49,175 bases of DNA, taken from assembly GCA_937888735.1 (NCBI GenBank), contig CALASN010000151.1:1-49175 (forward strand), in the 5' to 3' direction. Both the position numbers and the translations under genes were made by a program. This document shows positions 35,887 through 43,571 of the stretch, in pieces; position 1 is the first letter of the stretch; the number at the start of each line of letters is the position of its first letter. This stretch comes from UBA5499 sp002426275. GTDB taxonomy: Bacteria > Bacillota > DTU084. The notes below the pieces were generated by a model. It was not told the origin of the DNA. It saw nothing but the letters and a program-made list of their open reading frames with translations, and did no database searches.

Positions 35887-37176
35887 ATGGATTTAGCAAA
35901 GGTTGAACAGGCGGGAGTAGTTGGCGCAGGCGGAGCCGGTTTTCCCACTCACGTAAAGCTAAGTGGGAAGGCTGAACTTTTGCTTGTGAACGCGGCCGAA
36001 TGCGAGCCGCTGCTTTCCGTGGATCAGCATCTGATCATTGGCAATGCCCAGCGGCTGAAAACAACTTTGGCTGAGGTGGCAAAGCATTTAGGCGCCAAAC
36101 AGACGATTGTTGCCATCAAGAAGAAGCATCGTTCGGCCATAGACGCACTCCAAAAGGCAAAGTGTGAGCTTTGCCTTTTGGATAACTTCTACCCGGCAGG
36201 GGATGAACAGGTGCTGGTTTATGAGGCAACAGGGCGCACCGTGCCCGAAGGCGGCATTCCCCTGAACGTGGGGGTTGTGGTGCTGAATGTGGAAACAGTG
36301 CTGAACATTGCAAACGCGCTGGAAGACATACCTGTAACTCAGACTTGTCTCACTGTGACAGGTGCGGTCTCGCGTCCCCTGACCGGTTTTTTCCCCATCG
36401 GCATGCGGGCCGGGGATGTGGTCTCTTATGCTGGGGGAGCCCTGGTTGAAGATTGGGCTTTGCTAGACGGCGGGCCTGCCATGGGCAAGCTAAAGGATCC
36501 GGCATCGCCCATCACCAAGACCACCAAGGGATTGATCGTTTTGCCTAAGACGCATCCGCAAATTCAGCTGCGGGAGAAGTCCCTTTCGGGAATTTTGCGC
36601 CAGGCGGGTTCAGCTTGCTGTCAATGTCGGCTCTGCACAGAGCTTTGTCCGCGGTATCTTTTGGGTCACTCGCTGGAACCTGCCCGCATTATGCGGGCAG
36701 TGGCGCATGGAACAGCCGATCTGGAAGGGCTCACTTCGGCCATGTTGTGTTCGGAATGCGGCGTTTGCGATTTGTTCGCCTGTCCCATGGGTCTGTCGCC
36801 AAGACGAGTGAATCAGGCCTTAAAAGCTGAATTCGCCAAGCGCGGCCTGAAAAATCCCCATCACCGATCAGTAGAACCGAGAGCGGGGCGCAGCGGTCGG
36901 AAGGCGCCCACGGGAAGACTGACCAGCCGTCTTGCCCTTGCCGCCTATGACAAACCAGCCCCTTGGGAAGCAGTGGCTTTATCTGTGCGCCAGGTTGTTA
37001 TTCCCTTGCTGCAGCATATAGGCAAACCGGCAAAGCCGGTTGTGAAACCAGGCCAGGAAGTGAAGCTGGGAGAGATGATCGCCAAAGCGGACGGTTTGGG
37101 AGCCAATATCCATGCCAGCATTCAGGGCAAGGTGGAGAAAGTGGATTCGGCCATAGTCATTAGGGCCGCGAGGTGA
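35887..37176 (+). CDS. pduS: PduS/RnfC-like flavin and Fe-S protein of the microcompartment
   Basis: Electron-transfer protein of 429 residues. The N-terminus has the Rnf/Nqo1-like fold with GAGGAGFPTHVKLSG and NAAECEPLLS; an SLBB region and two 4Fe-4S binding sets follow (CCQCRLCTELCP and CSECGVCDLFACP). A barrel-sandwich domain ends the protein (KPGQEVKLGEMIAKADGLGA). The ATG at 35887 follows GAGGAGAT. In Pdu systems PduS is called a cobalamin reductase, but there is no B12 enzyme here. The more likely job is to take electrons from NADH made by the aldehyde dehydrogenase and pass them through the PduT-like pore (inference). Confidence 0.9.
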   Translation: MDLAKVEQAGVVGAGGAGFPTHVKLSGKAELLLVNAAECEPLLSVDQHLIIGNAQRLKTTLAEVAKHLGAKQTIVAIKKKHRSAIDALQKAKCELCLLDNFYPAGDEQVLVYEATGRTVPEGGIPLNVGVVVLNVETVLNIANALEDIPVTQTCLTVTGAVSRPLTGFFPIGMRAGDVVSYAGGALVEDWALLDGGPAMGKLKDPASPITKTTKGLIVLPKTHPQIQLREKSLSGILRQAGSACCQCRLCTELCPRYLLGHSLEPARIMRAVAHGTADLEGLTSAMLCSECGVCDLFACPMGLSPRRVNQALKAEFAKRGLKNPHHRSVEPRAGRSGRKAPTGRLTSRLALAAYDKPAPWEAVALSVRQVVIPLLQHIGKPAKPVVKPGQEVKLGEMIAKADGLGANIHASIQGKVEKVDSAIVIRAAR

Positions 37177-37181
37177 TAGAT

Positions 37182-37733
37182 TTGAAAAAAGCGATTGGAA
37201 TGCTTGAGATCAGAAGTATAGTGCGGGGCATCCGCGCAGCCGACAGCATGGTGAAGGCAGCGGGCGTGGAATTGTTGGTTTGCGATTCCATCTGTCCCGG
37301 CAAGTTTCTGGCTGTGATCGGAGGCTCTGTAGGCGCTGTGGATAGCGCGCTGGCCGCCGGAGAGGCGGCGGCGGAAGGAGAAGTGGTGGATCGCTTCTTT
37401 CTGGCCAATGCGCACGAAGCGCTGTTCCCAGCCATCACAGGCTCGGTTGAGCCGCCGGGAGAGAGAACGGCCGTGGGAATGGTGGAGACGTTTTCAGTGG
37501 CCACAGCCATCAAGGCTGCAGATGCGGCTGTCAAATCTAGCCCCGTTCAGGTTTTGGATCTGCGTTTGGCCAGGGGAATGGGAGGCAAGGCGCTGATTCT
37601 GCTCACGGGAGAAGTGGGAGCCGTCCAAATGGCGGTTGAAGTAGCCGGGAAGATCGCCTCAGACGAAGGCCTCTTGACTGCGGCCGACGTTTTGGCCGCG
37701 CCCGATAGCGCGCTTTGGGAGAAACTGATGTAG
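37182..37733 (+). CDS. pduT: BMC-T shell protein, PduT-like with pore cysteine
   Basis: Tandem two-BMC-domain shell protein of 183 residues forming trimers. The TTG start at 37182 is preferred over the GTG at 37173: GAGGTGAT at 37170-37177 is a near-perfect ribosome binding site for it, and the motif SICPGKF then places the cysteine at residue 38. That is the position at which PduT holds a 4Fe-4S cluster in the trimer pore. Domain 2 begins ERTAVGMVETFSVATAIKAA. It directly follows the PduS-like gene and is probably its shell anchor, passing electrons across the shell. The residue number is read from the sequence; the cluster is family knowledge. Confidence 0.92.
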   Translation: MKKAIGMLEIRSIVRGIRAADSMVKAAGVELLVCDSICPGKFLAVIGGSVGAVDSALAAGEAAAEGEVVDRFFLANAHEALFPAITGSVEPPGERTAVGMVETFSVATAIKAADAAVKSSPVQVLDLRLARGMGGKALILLTGEVGAVQMAVEVAGKIASDEGLLTAADVLAAPDSALWEKLM

Positions 37734-37744
37734 GAGGTGCGCAC

Positions 37745-38905
37745 TTGCGTATTCTGGTCCTCAATTCAGGCGGCTCTTCTATTAAATTTAAAATCATCGA
37801 CCAGCCGGCTGGGGAAGCGTATCTTGCTGGGCTCTTGGAGCGGGTAGGGCAGAAAGATAGCCTCCTTGAGATCAAAGGGGCGAAGCAGTTGCGCTGGAAA
37901 GGCGCCATTGCAAATCACGCTCAGGGTTTGGAGCTGATCTGCCGGGAACTGGCCGAATTGAAATCGAAAGTCGACGCCGTGGGACACAGGGTGGTGCATG
38001 GCGCCACCAGCTGCACAGGTTCGGTGCTGGTGGACGATGAGATAATCGCGGCCCTGAGAGAGAACATCCCTTTGGCTCCCCTGCACAATCCCCCCAATCT
38101 GGCTGGCATTGAGGCAGCCAGGCGGCTTTTCCCAGATTTGCCGCAGGTTGCGGTTTTTGATACCGGCTATCACGGTACTTTGCCGCCGTATGCCTATACT
38201 TACGCTCTGCCGCAAGAGATCATAGCCAAATGGCGAGTGCGGCGTTACGGTTTTCATGGCATCGCTTTTCGTTCCATCACGGGACAGGCCGCGGCTCTTT
38301 TGGGAAAACAGCCCCAAGAGCTGAGGATCGTCTCTCTGATGCTGGGCAGCGGCACCACAGCCAATGCTTCCCTGTACGGGAAATCCGTGGATGTGAGCAC
38401 CGGCCTGACGCCTTTGGAAGGCTTAGTGCAATCCACTCGCAGCGGGGATCTGGATCCGGCGCTGGTACTTTATCTGATGCGCGAGGCTGGGTACACAGCC
38501 CAAAGGCTGGATGAAATCCTCAATAAAGAAAGCGGCTGGCTTGGGATCAGCGGCATCTCCAGCGACGAGCGGGAGGTTGAACAAGCCGCAAGAGAAGGCA
38601 ACAGCCAAGCTAAGCTTGCGCTAGACACTTTTACCTACCGAACTCGCAAATATGTAGGAGCCTATGCCGCGGCCATGGGCGGGATAGATCTTTTGGCGTT
38701 TTCTGGCGGCATCGGAGAGCACTCTCCCTTTGTGCGGCGGCAAATCTGCCAAGGCTTGGAGTTTTTAGGCATTCGGCTGGACGAGACCTTGAACCAGAGG
38801 GAAGAAGGCGTCATTTCTTGCGGCCGGACGCCTGTAGCCGTGGTTTCCGCCAACGAAGAAGAGATCATTGCGGAAGATACGTACAAACTGGTCTCCCCTC
38901 GATAG
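37745..38905 (+). CDS. ackA: Acetate/propionate kinase family protein with altered phosphate-site motif
   Basis: Acyl-phosphate kinase of 386 residues making ATP from the PduL product. The TTG at 37745 follows AGGAGGTG and gives the family start MRILVLNSGGSS. Conserved elements are VGHRVVHG (Arg82), VFDTGYH (Asp139), RRYGFHG (His171), TRSGDLDP (Arg232), FSGGIGEHS and NEEEIIAEDT (Glu near 371). The motif that is normally CHLGNG is here LMLGSG, so the catalytic-site His and Asn are replaced by Met199 and Ser202. Other residues argue for a functional enzyme with changed specificity, perhaps for lactyl-phosphate (inference). It is the last gene of the operon before a strong terminator. Confidence 0.85.
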   Translation: MRILVLNSGGSSIKFKIIDQPAGEAYLAGLLERVGQKDSLLEIKGAKQLRWKGAIANHAQGLELICRELAELKSKVDAVGHRVVHGATSCTGSVLVDDEIIAALRENIPLAPLHNPPNLAGIEAARRLFPDLPQVAVFDTGYHGTLPPYAYTYALPQEIIAKWRVRRYGFHGIAFRSITGQAAALLGKQPQELRIVSLMLGSGTTANASLYGKSVDVSTGLTPLEGLVQSTRSGDLDPALVLYLMREAGYTAQRLDEILNKESGWLGISGISSDEREVEQAAREGNSQAKLALDTFTYRTRKYVGAYAAAMGGIDLLAFSGGIGEHSPFVRRQICQGLEFLGIRLDETLNQREEGVISCGRTPVAVVSANEEEIIAEDTYKLVSPR

Positions 38906-38929
38906 CTCTTGGCGCGTTTTTTTCAGGAC

Positions 38930-38961
38930 AAAAGGATCCTCAAAGGAAAGGATCCTTTTTT
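38930..38961 (+). terminator. Intrinsic terminator of the microcompartment operon
   Basis: AAAAGGATCC (38930-38939) pairs perfectly with GGATCCTTTT (38950-38959), followed by further T residues. It lies 25 bases after the kinase stop, so the microcompartment operon ends here and the GH130 gene begins a new unit. Nothing else was recognised in the 128 bases up to 39089. Confidence 0.88.
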
Positions 38962-39089
38962 GCGTCTATGGTCTCTTGCTCCGGAAAAGTGTGAACCTGT
39001 GAAGGATTATGGCCGTCTATAGAGAATAGTAAGAAGGTATCAGCTAAGTTGCGGATAATCAAGTCCAACATCTAGAGGGAGGAAAAGCA

Positions 39090-40106
39090 ATGGATCCAAT
39101 TGGGGAGCTGAAATCAAGCCCTGTGATCACGCGCCATCCGGCGAATCCTATTTTGAAAGCTGGGGATGTTCCTTATCACCCGGCTTTGGTCTTCAATCCC
39201 GGAGTCACCAAGTATGAAGGGAAATACTTAATGGCTTTTCGCAATGATTACGGTTCTGTAAAGGAGCGAAAGCTGCTCCCTGGCGAAACCACCAATATAG
39301 GTTTTGCCCATAGCGCAGATGGGATCAACTGGCAGGTGGATCCGCAGCCGTGCACGGCGCTGTCTGACGCATTGACCGCATTGTTGAAAGATGATTTCCA
39401 CAGAGTATATGATCCCAGACTTATTGTCATCGAAGGGAGGCTGCATTTGTGTTTCGCTGTTGATACAGGCCACGGCGTGAGAGGCGGAATAGCAGTCACC
39501 GACGATTTGGAGCATTTTCAAGTTCTTTCTTTGACAGCTCCCGATAATCGCAATCTGGTCCTCTTCCCGGAAAAAATCGGCGGCGGCTATGTGCGCTTAG
39601 AGCGGCCTTTACCAGTTTACTCCCGGGGCGGCGACAGGTTTGATATCTGGATTTCCCGGTCCCCAGATTTGGTTTATTGGGGCCAACACCGGTTGCTTTT
39701 GGGCGTAGAGAACGTGCCGTTCAGCAACGATAAAATCGGGCCTGCCTCGCCTCCGGTGAAGACGCCCCAAGGCTGGCTTGCCTGTTTTCATTCTGTGGAC
39801 ATCGATTCAAGCCGCGGCAAGAATGGCTGGGAAGATAAATGGCAGAAGCGCTATTGCGCCGGCTTAATGCTGCTGGCTCTAGATGATCCCAGCCGGGTAA
39901 TTGGGCTTTATCGGGCGCCGCTTTTAGCGCCGGAAGCTCCCTATGAGACGGCCGAAGGCTTTCGGACCAACGTTATTTTCCCTTGCGGCATGATCCTGGA
40001 GCAGGACGGAGAGGTGAAGCTCTACTATGGGGCGGCAGATACCTGCGTCGCTTTGGCAACGGCGCACCTGTCCCAACTTCTGGAATTGGTTTCCCCAAAG
40101 CGATAA
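39090..40106 (+). CDS. GH130-family glycoside phosphorylase/hydrolase
   Basis: Cytoplasmic five-bladed beta-propeller enzyme of 338 residues. Characteristic GH130 phrases are VITRHPANPILKAGDVPYH, VFNPGVTKYEGKYLMAFRND, GFAHSADGINW, VYDPRLIVIEGRLHLCFAVD, RLERPLP and the C-terminal GMILEQDGEVKLYYGAADT. GH130 members phosphorolyse or hydrolyse beta-mannosides, giving mannose-1-phosphate and shortened glycans. GGGAGGA precedes the ATG. It has no signal peptide and stands after the microcompartment terminator. Its link to the amino-acid transporter 24 bases downstream is positional only. Confidence 0.9.
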   Translation: MDPIGELKSSPVITRHPANPILKAGDVPYHPALVFNPGVTKYEGKYLMAFRNDYGSVKERKLLPGETTNIGFAHSADGINWQVDPQPCTALSDALTALLKDDFHRVYDPRLIVIEGRLHLCFAVDTGHGVRGGIAVTDDLEHFQVLSLTAPDNRNLVLFPEKIGGGYVRLERPLPVYSRGGDRFDIWISRSPDLVYWGQHRLLLGVENVPFSNDKIGPASPPVKTPQGWLACFHSVDIDSSRGKNGWEDKWQKRYCAGLMLLALDDPSRVIGLYRAPLLAPEAPYETAEGFRTNVIFPCGMILEQDGEVKLYYGAADTCVALATAHLSQLLELVSPKR

Positions 40107-40130
40107 TGGAAGAGAAGGAGCTGGAAGAAG

Positions 40131-40937
40131 ATGAAAATTCGGTATCTGGCGCTGGCAGCCCTGATTGCGGTCATGTTTTCAGGCTGCGGCAGGCAAACTG
40201 CGACCAAGGGCGATACTTCTTGGGAGAAGATTAAAGAAAAAGGCTATTTTGTCGTCGGTTTAGATGACGCTTTTCCGCCCATGGGCTTTCGGGATGAAAA
40301 GAACGAAATCGTCGGGTTCGACATTGACTTCGCCAGGGAAGCGGCAAAGCGCATGGGCGTAGAGGCGAAATTTCAGCCTGTGGTTTGGGATTTCATCGGC
40401 CAGGAGCTGAACGGGAAAAAGGTAGATTTGATCTGGAATGGCTGTACCATCACTGAGGAGAGAGAAAAGGTCTTCGCTTTTACAAAACCTTATATGGTTA
40501 ACAAACAAGTTGTTGTCACCAGAGCAAATTCGGACCTCAAGACGCTGGAAGATTTGGCCGGAAAGAAAGTGGGGATTCAAGGCGGCTCCAGCGCTAACAT
40601 CGCTTTGGACAAACACCCGGAAGTCAAGGAGAGCTTGGCTAAGCTCAGCGAATACTCGGATAATGCCAAAGCCCTTACGGATTTGGAACTTGGCCGCCTG
40701 GAGGCGGTGGTGGTGGACGTGTGCGTCTTCGGCCATTATCGGATGCTCAAACCAGACGTCTTTCGCATGCTGGACCAGGATTTAGGATCCGAAGACTTTG
40801 GGGTGGGCATACGCAAGAGCGACAAGTCTTTCAAGGCGGAGCTGCAAAAAGCGATCGATTCCATGATGAAAGACGGCACAGCGCAAAAAATTGCGGATAA
40901 ATGGTTCGGCAAGGGAGCAGACGTTCTGGCCAAGTAG
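40131..40937 (+). CDS. Polar amino-acid ABC transporter substrate-binding lipoprotein
   Basis: Solute-binding protein family 3 (HisJ/GlnH-like), 268 residues. The lipobox FSGC puts the lipidated cysteine at residue 19. Ligand-binding motifs: GYFVVGLDDAFPPMGFRDEK, VGFDIDFAREAAKRMG, LIWNGCTITEER, VFAFTKPYM and GKKVGIQGGSSA. The first and third motifs bind the alpha-amino and alpha-carboxyl groups in this family; which amino acid cannot be read. It heads a three-gene transporter set with permease and ATPase. A terminator-like hairpin directly after it probably raises its level over the membrane parts. Confidence 0.93.
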   Translation: MKIRYLALAALIAVMFSGCGRQTATKGDTSWEKIKEKGYFVVGLDDAFPPMGFRDEKNEIVGFDIDFAREAAKRMGVEAKFQPVVWDFIGQELNGKKVDLIWNGCTITEEREKVFAFTKPYMVNKQVVVTRANSDLKTLEDLAGKKVGIQGGSSANIALDKHPEVKESLAKLSEYSDNAKALTDLELGRLEAVVVDVCVFGHYRMLKPDVFRMLDQDLGSEDFGVGIRKSDKSFKAELQKAIDSMMKDGTAQKIADKWFGKGADVLAK

Positions 40938-40946
40938 GCACTTTCA

Positions 40947-40978
40947 GGGACTCAGGCTTGCCGCCTGGGTCCTTTTTT
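40947..40978 (+). terminator. Partial terminator between binding protein and permease genes
   Basis: GGGACTCAGGC (40947-40957) pairs with GCCTGGGTCC (40963-40972, one G-U pair), then TTTTTT. It lies between the binding-protein stop and the permease start 14 bases later, so it likely acts as an attenuator giving more binding protein than transporter. Confidence 0.8.
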
Positions 40979-40991
40979 AGGGGAGTTAGGA

Positions 40992-41645
40992 GTGAATGAG
41001 TTTTTTCGTTATTTCATTAACCTGATGCCGCAAATGCTGGACGGGCTGTCCGTCACGGTCGGCATCTTTATCTTCACGCTGCTGGGAGCCATTCCCCTGG
41101 GCGTTTTGGTCTCTTATCTGCGGCTTGCCAAGAATCGGCTCTTGAGCGGCGCGATCAAATTCTATATCTGGGTTTTTCGCGGCACGCCGCTGATTTTGCA
41201 GGTGGTCTTCATCTATTACGGGCTGCCTCACTTGGGGATTCAGCTGGATTCGTTTCCCACGGCGGTAATCGCCTTTATCATCAATTATACCGCTTACTTC
41301 GCCGAGATCTTCCGCGGCGGAATTCAAGCCGTAGACCGCGGCCAGCGCGAGGCCGCCGATGTTTTAGGCCTGAGCAAGGTTCAGACCATGCTGACGATCG
41401 TTCTGCCCCAGGCCTTCAAAAGCGTTTTGCCTGCCCTGGGCAACGAAGCGATTACCCTGATCAAGGATTCCGCGCTGGTTTACGTGATCAGCCTTTCAGA
41501 TTTGCTGCGCGTGGTTACGGTGGCTTCCATCCGCGATTTCACCGTGACGCCTTTTTTTGTGGCTGCGGTTTTATATTTAGTCATGACTTTTTTGCTGGAG
41601 AGGCTCATCGCGTTTGTGGAAGCCCGCTACAGCTACTATGAGTAG
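40992..41645 (+). CDS. Polar amino-acid ABC transporter permease
   Basis: Inner-membrane permease of the His/Glu/Gln/Arg/opine family, 217 residues, about five spans. Signature stretches: MLDGLSVTVGIFIFTLLGAI near the N-terminus, WVFRGTPLILQVVFIYYGLP, and the ATPase-contacting loop GGIQAVDRGQREAADVLGLS. The start is a GTG preceded by GGGAG. A single permease suggests a homodimer. The gene lies between the binding protein and the ATPase. Confidence 0.93.
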   Translation: MNEFFRYFINLMPQMLDGLSVTVGIFIFTLLGAIPLGVLVSYLRLAKNRLLSGAIKFYIWVFRGTPLILQVVFIYYGLPHLGIQLDSFPTAVIAFIINYTAYFAEIFRGGIQAVDRGQREAADVLGLSKVQTMLTIVLPQAFKSVLPALGNEAITLIKDSALVYVISLSDLLRVVTVASIRDFTVTPFFVAAVLYLVMTFLLERLIAFVEARYSYYE

Positions 41646-41658
41646 GAAGGATTTGGCG

Positions 41659-42447
41659 ATGAAGAAAAATGACCCCCTGGTTGAAGCCGTCGGGATCCGC
41701 AAACGTTTCGGCGCTTTGGAAGTGCTCCGGGGCATTGATTTGACAGTAGGCAGAGGTGAAGTTGTGGCCCTGATCGGGCCCTCCGGCTCCGGGAAAAGCA
41801 CGATTTTGCGTGCTCTAAACGTGCTGGAGAGAATAGATAGCGGCAGCATTGCCATTGACGGTTCCTATCTGGCGCGGGAAGTGGACGGCAAGGCGAATTA
41901 CGCGCCGGATGCAGAGCTCAAGAGGCTGCGCCGCAAGATGGGCATGGTTTTTCAAAGTTTTAATCTATTTCCGCATCTCAGCGTCTTGGAAAACGTCGCC
42001 CTTTCTCCGGTGCATGTGCTGGGCCGGACAAAACAAGCCGCCAGCCGCCAGGCGCTGGAGCTTTTGGCGAAAGTAGGGCTCTCAGATAAAGCCGAAAGCT
42101 ATCCTTGCCAGATCTCCGGCGGACAGAAGCAGCGGGTTGCCATTGCCCGGGCTTTGGCCATGGAGCCTGAACTATTGTGTTTCGACGAACCAACGTCCGC
42201 CTTGGATCCTGAACTCACAGGAGAAGTATTAAAAACCATGCAGGACTTGGCTAAGGAAAACATGACCATGTTGGTGGTGACCCATGAGATCAGCTTCGCC
42301 AGAGATGTGGCGGATCGGGTTTTGTTCATGGATCACGGCATCATCCTGGAGGAGGGCTCCAGCCGGCAGGTGCTTTCAGCGCCGAGCAATCCGCGGCTGC
42401 GGACTTTTTTGGGTTTAGCGGAGGCGAAAAATAAAGGCCGGAATTAA
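41659..42447 (+). CDS. Polar amino-acid ABC transporter ATP-binding protein (GlnQ-like)
   Basis: ATPase of 262 residues energising the importer. Walker A GPSGSGKST, Q-loop FQSFNLFPHLSVLENV, signature ISGGQKQRVAIARAL, Walker B LLCFDEPTSALDP and H-loop VVTHEISFARDVADRV are all present. The ATG at 41659 is preceded by TAGGAAGGA; an upstream in-frame start would overlap the permease. Its stop codon sits in the loop of a terminator hairpin (42433-42459) and overlaps the stop of the convergent gene by 4 bases. Confidence 0.95.
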   Translation: MKKNDPLVEAVGIRKRFGALEVLRGIDLTVGRGEVVALIGPSGSGKSTILRALNVLERIDSGSIAIDGSYLAREVDGKANYAPDAELKRLRRKMGMVFQSFNLFPHLSVLENVALSPVHVLGRTKQAASRQALELLAKVGLSDKAESYPCQISGGQKQRVAIARALAMEPELLCFDEPTSALDPELTGEVLKTMQDLAKENMTMLVVTHEISFARDVADRVLFMDHGIILEEGSSRQVLSAPSNPRLRTFLGLAEAKNKGRN

Positions 42448-42459
42448 CTTCCGGTCTTT
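42433..42459. terminator. Bidirectional terminator shared by two convergent genes
   Basis: AAAG-G-CCGGAA (42433-42443) pairs with TTCCGG-T-CTTT (42449-42459). The 5-base loop TTAAC contains the stop codons of both the ATPase gene (plus) and the EVE-like gene (minus), which share TTAA at 42444-42447. T-runs are short in both directions. Confidence 0.65.
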
Positions 42460-43124
42460 AATTTATGCCCAAGGGGATCTTGATAATGCTCAAGGATGAT
42501 TTGGACGGCCCGCAGGCGCACGGCGGGATCGTCGGAACGCAAAGTCTCCAAAAGAGCCTGCCTGGCTGTGCTCACCAGCTCCTTGTTGATGACCGCGGCG
42601 GACCGCTCTTTCAGTTCAACATGTGGATCGCTTTGATCGGATTCCAGGCTGACCAGGAGCTTTTCCAGACTGGGGCCGTAATCTTCCAGAGAATAAAGAG
42701 CCAGCTGAGGCCTGAGGGCGCCGCGAAGGGTCGTGTCCAGGCTGAGCCTGGGATATCCTTTTTTGTTCAGCAGCCATTCTACCTTTCGCTGATGGGGATA
42801 CCCGTCTTTGATGTGCGCGCGGCTGAAGAAATAATCGCTCTTGATCCTGGCAAAGTAGATGGACTTGCCATAAGGCACGATGACCAAATCGCCCGTTTTC
42901 ATCTGGCTGCTGAAGCGAACGATCATATTCTGTTGCATCTTCAGCGTGCGTCTGCTGAGATTGGGGCTGCCTGCCTGCAGTTTTCCCAAAAGCTGATCTT
43001 GCGTGATTTCGTTCAGAGCCGGCAGATGGGGCCAACCGACGGCTATGAGATCATCTTTAAGGAATTCTTCCATTCTGTCCGTATGATCTGGATTGGGACG
43101 TACGACCCAATACGTGGGATTCAT
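42444..43124 (-). CDS. EVE/Mrr-N-like domain protein
   Basis: Cytoplasmic 226-residue protein. The first half (YWVVRPNPDHTDRMEEFLKD, AVGWPHLPAL, FSSQMKTGDLVIVPYGKSIY FARI with the line broken here for length) has the plan of the EVE/PUA-like domains found at the N-terminus of Mrr-type restriction proteins and modified-base readers. The second half (LEKLLVSLESDQ, ARQALLETLRSDDPAVRLRA) is helical and HEAT-like; no nuclease motif is visible. It is therefore probably not an active restriction enzyme. It stands alone between the amino-acid transporter (convergent) and unassigned sequence. Function unknown. Confidence 0.6.
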   Translation of the reverse strand: MNPTYWVVRPNPDHTDRMEEFLKDDLIAVGWPHLPALNEITQDQLLGKLQAGSPNLSRRTLKMQQNMIVRFSSQMKTGDLVIVPYGKSIYFARIKSDYFFSRAHIKDGYPHQRKVEWLLNKKGYPRLSLDTTLRGALRPQLALYSLEDYGPSLEKLLVSLESDQSDPHVELKERSAAVINKELVSTARQALLETLRSDDPAVRLRAVQIILEHYQDPLGHKLKTGS

Positions 43125-43571
43125 AGTAGCTTCCTTCCTCTCAGAAGTATTTTCTGCTATTGATGGCTAGTTGGTATATAATATGCATCTTGGGGATATT
43201 TATACACAATTAGCTTAATTTATCAGCTCTTCAAGAGAGTCGGCAGCTTGAGGCAACTTTTGATATGGTACCCTTTGCAAGGCTTTTTATTGCTGCATAC
43301 GCTCGCGGCGGCAAGGCAAAAACTTTAACGATTGCCCATGGAGCCGCTGAGTTGCTCGGCAGCGATTCTTGTTTGCTGGCAGAGCCTGCCAAGGGAACAA
43401 TGACCCAGTGTCCTAAAGGAAGCCATAAACTCATGGGAGGCGACGAAGTAATTGCCACCAGACGCTCAAAAGGTTATACGCTGTTTGTCTGGACGCAACG
43501 CATCGTCGGCCAAATGACGGTTTTTTTATATGCCGTCAGAGCAGTTTGCATGTTTGAAGCTAATAAACAAA
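43125..43571. other. Intergenic stretch, no gene supported
   Basis: 447 bases between two leftward genes. A plus-strand open frame from 43265 runs into the antisense of the AraC gene and has no ribosome binding site. Part of it (GKAKTLTIAHGAAELLGSDS) looks more protein-like than its antisense, so it may be a gene remnant, but no family is recognised. A -10-like TATAAT occurs near 43178. Confidence 0.3.

Noticed and set aside
31063..38905. Diol dehydratase, glycyl-radical enzyme, cobalamin genes or alcohol dehydrogenase hidden in the microcompartment operon
   Set aside because: All intervals between the genes are a few to about 25 bases, and every gene was assigned. None of these enzymes is present.
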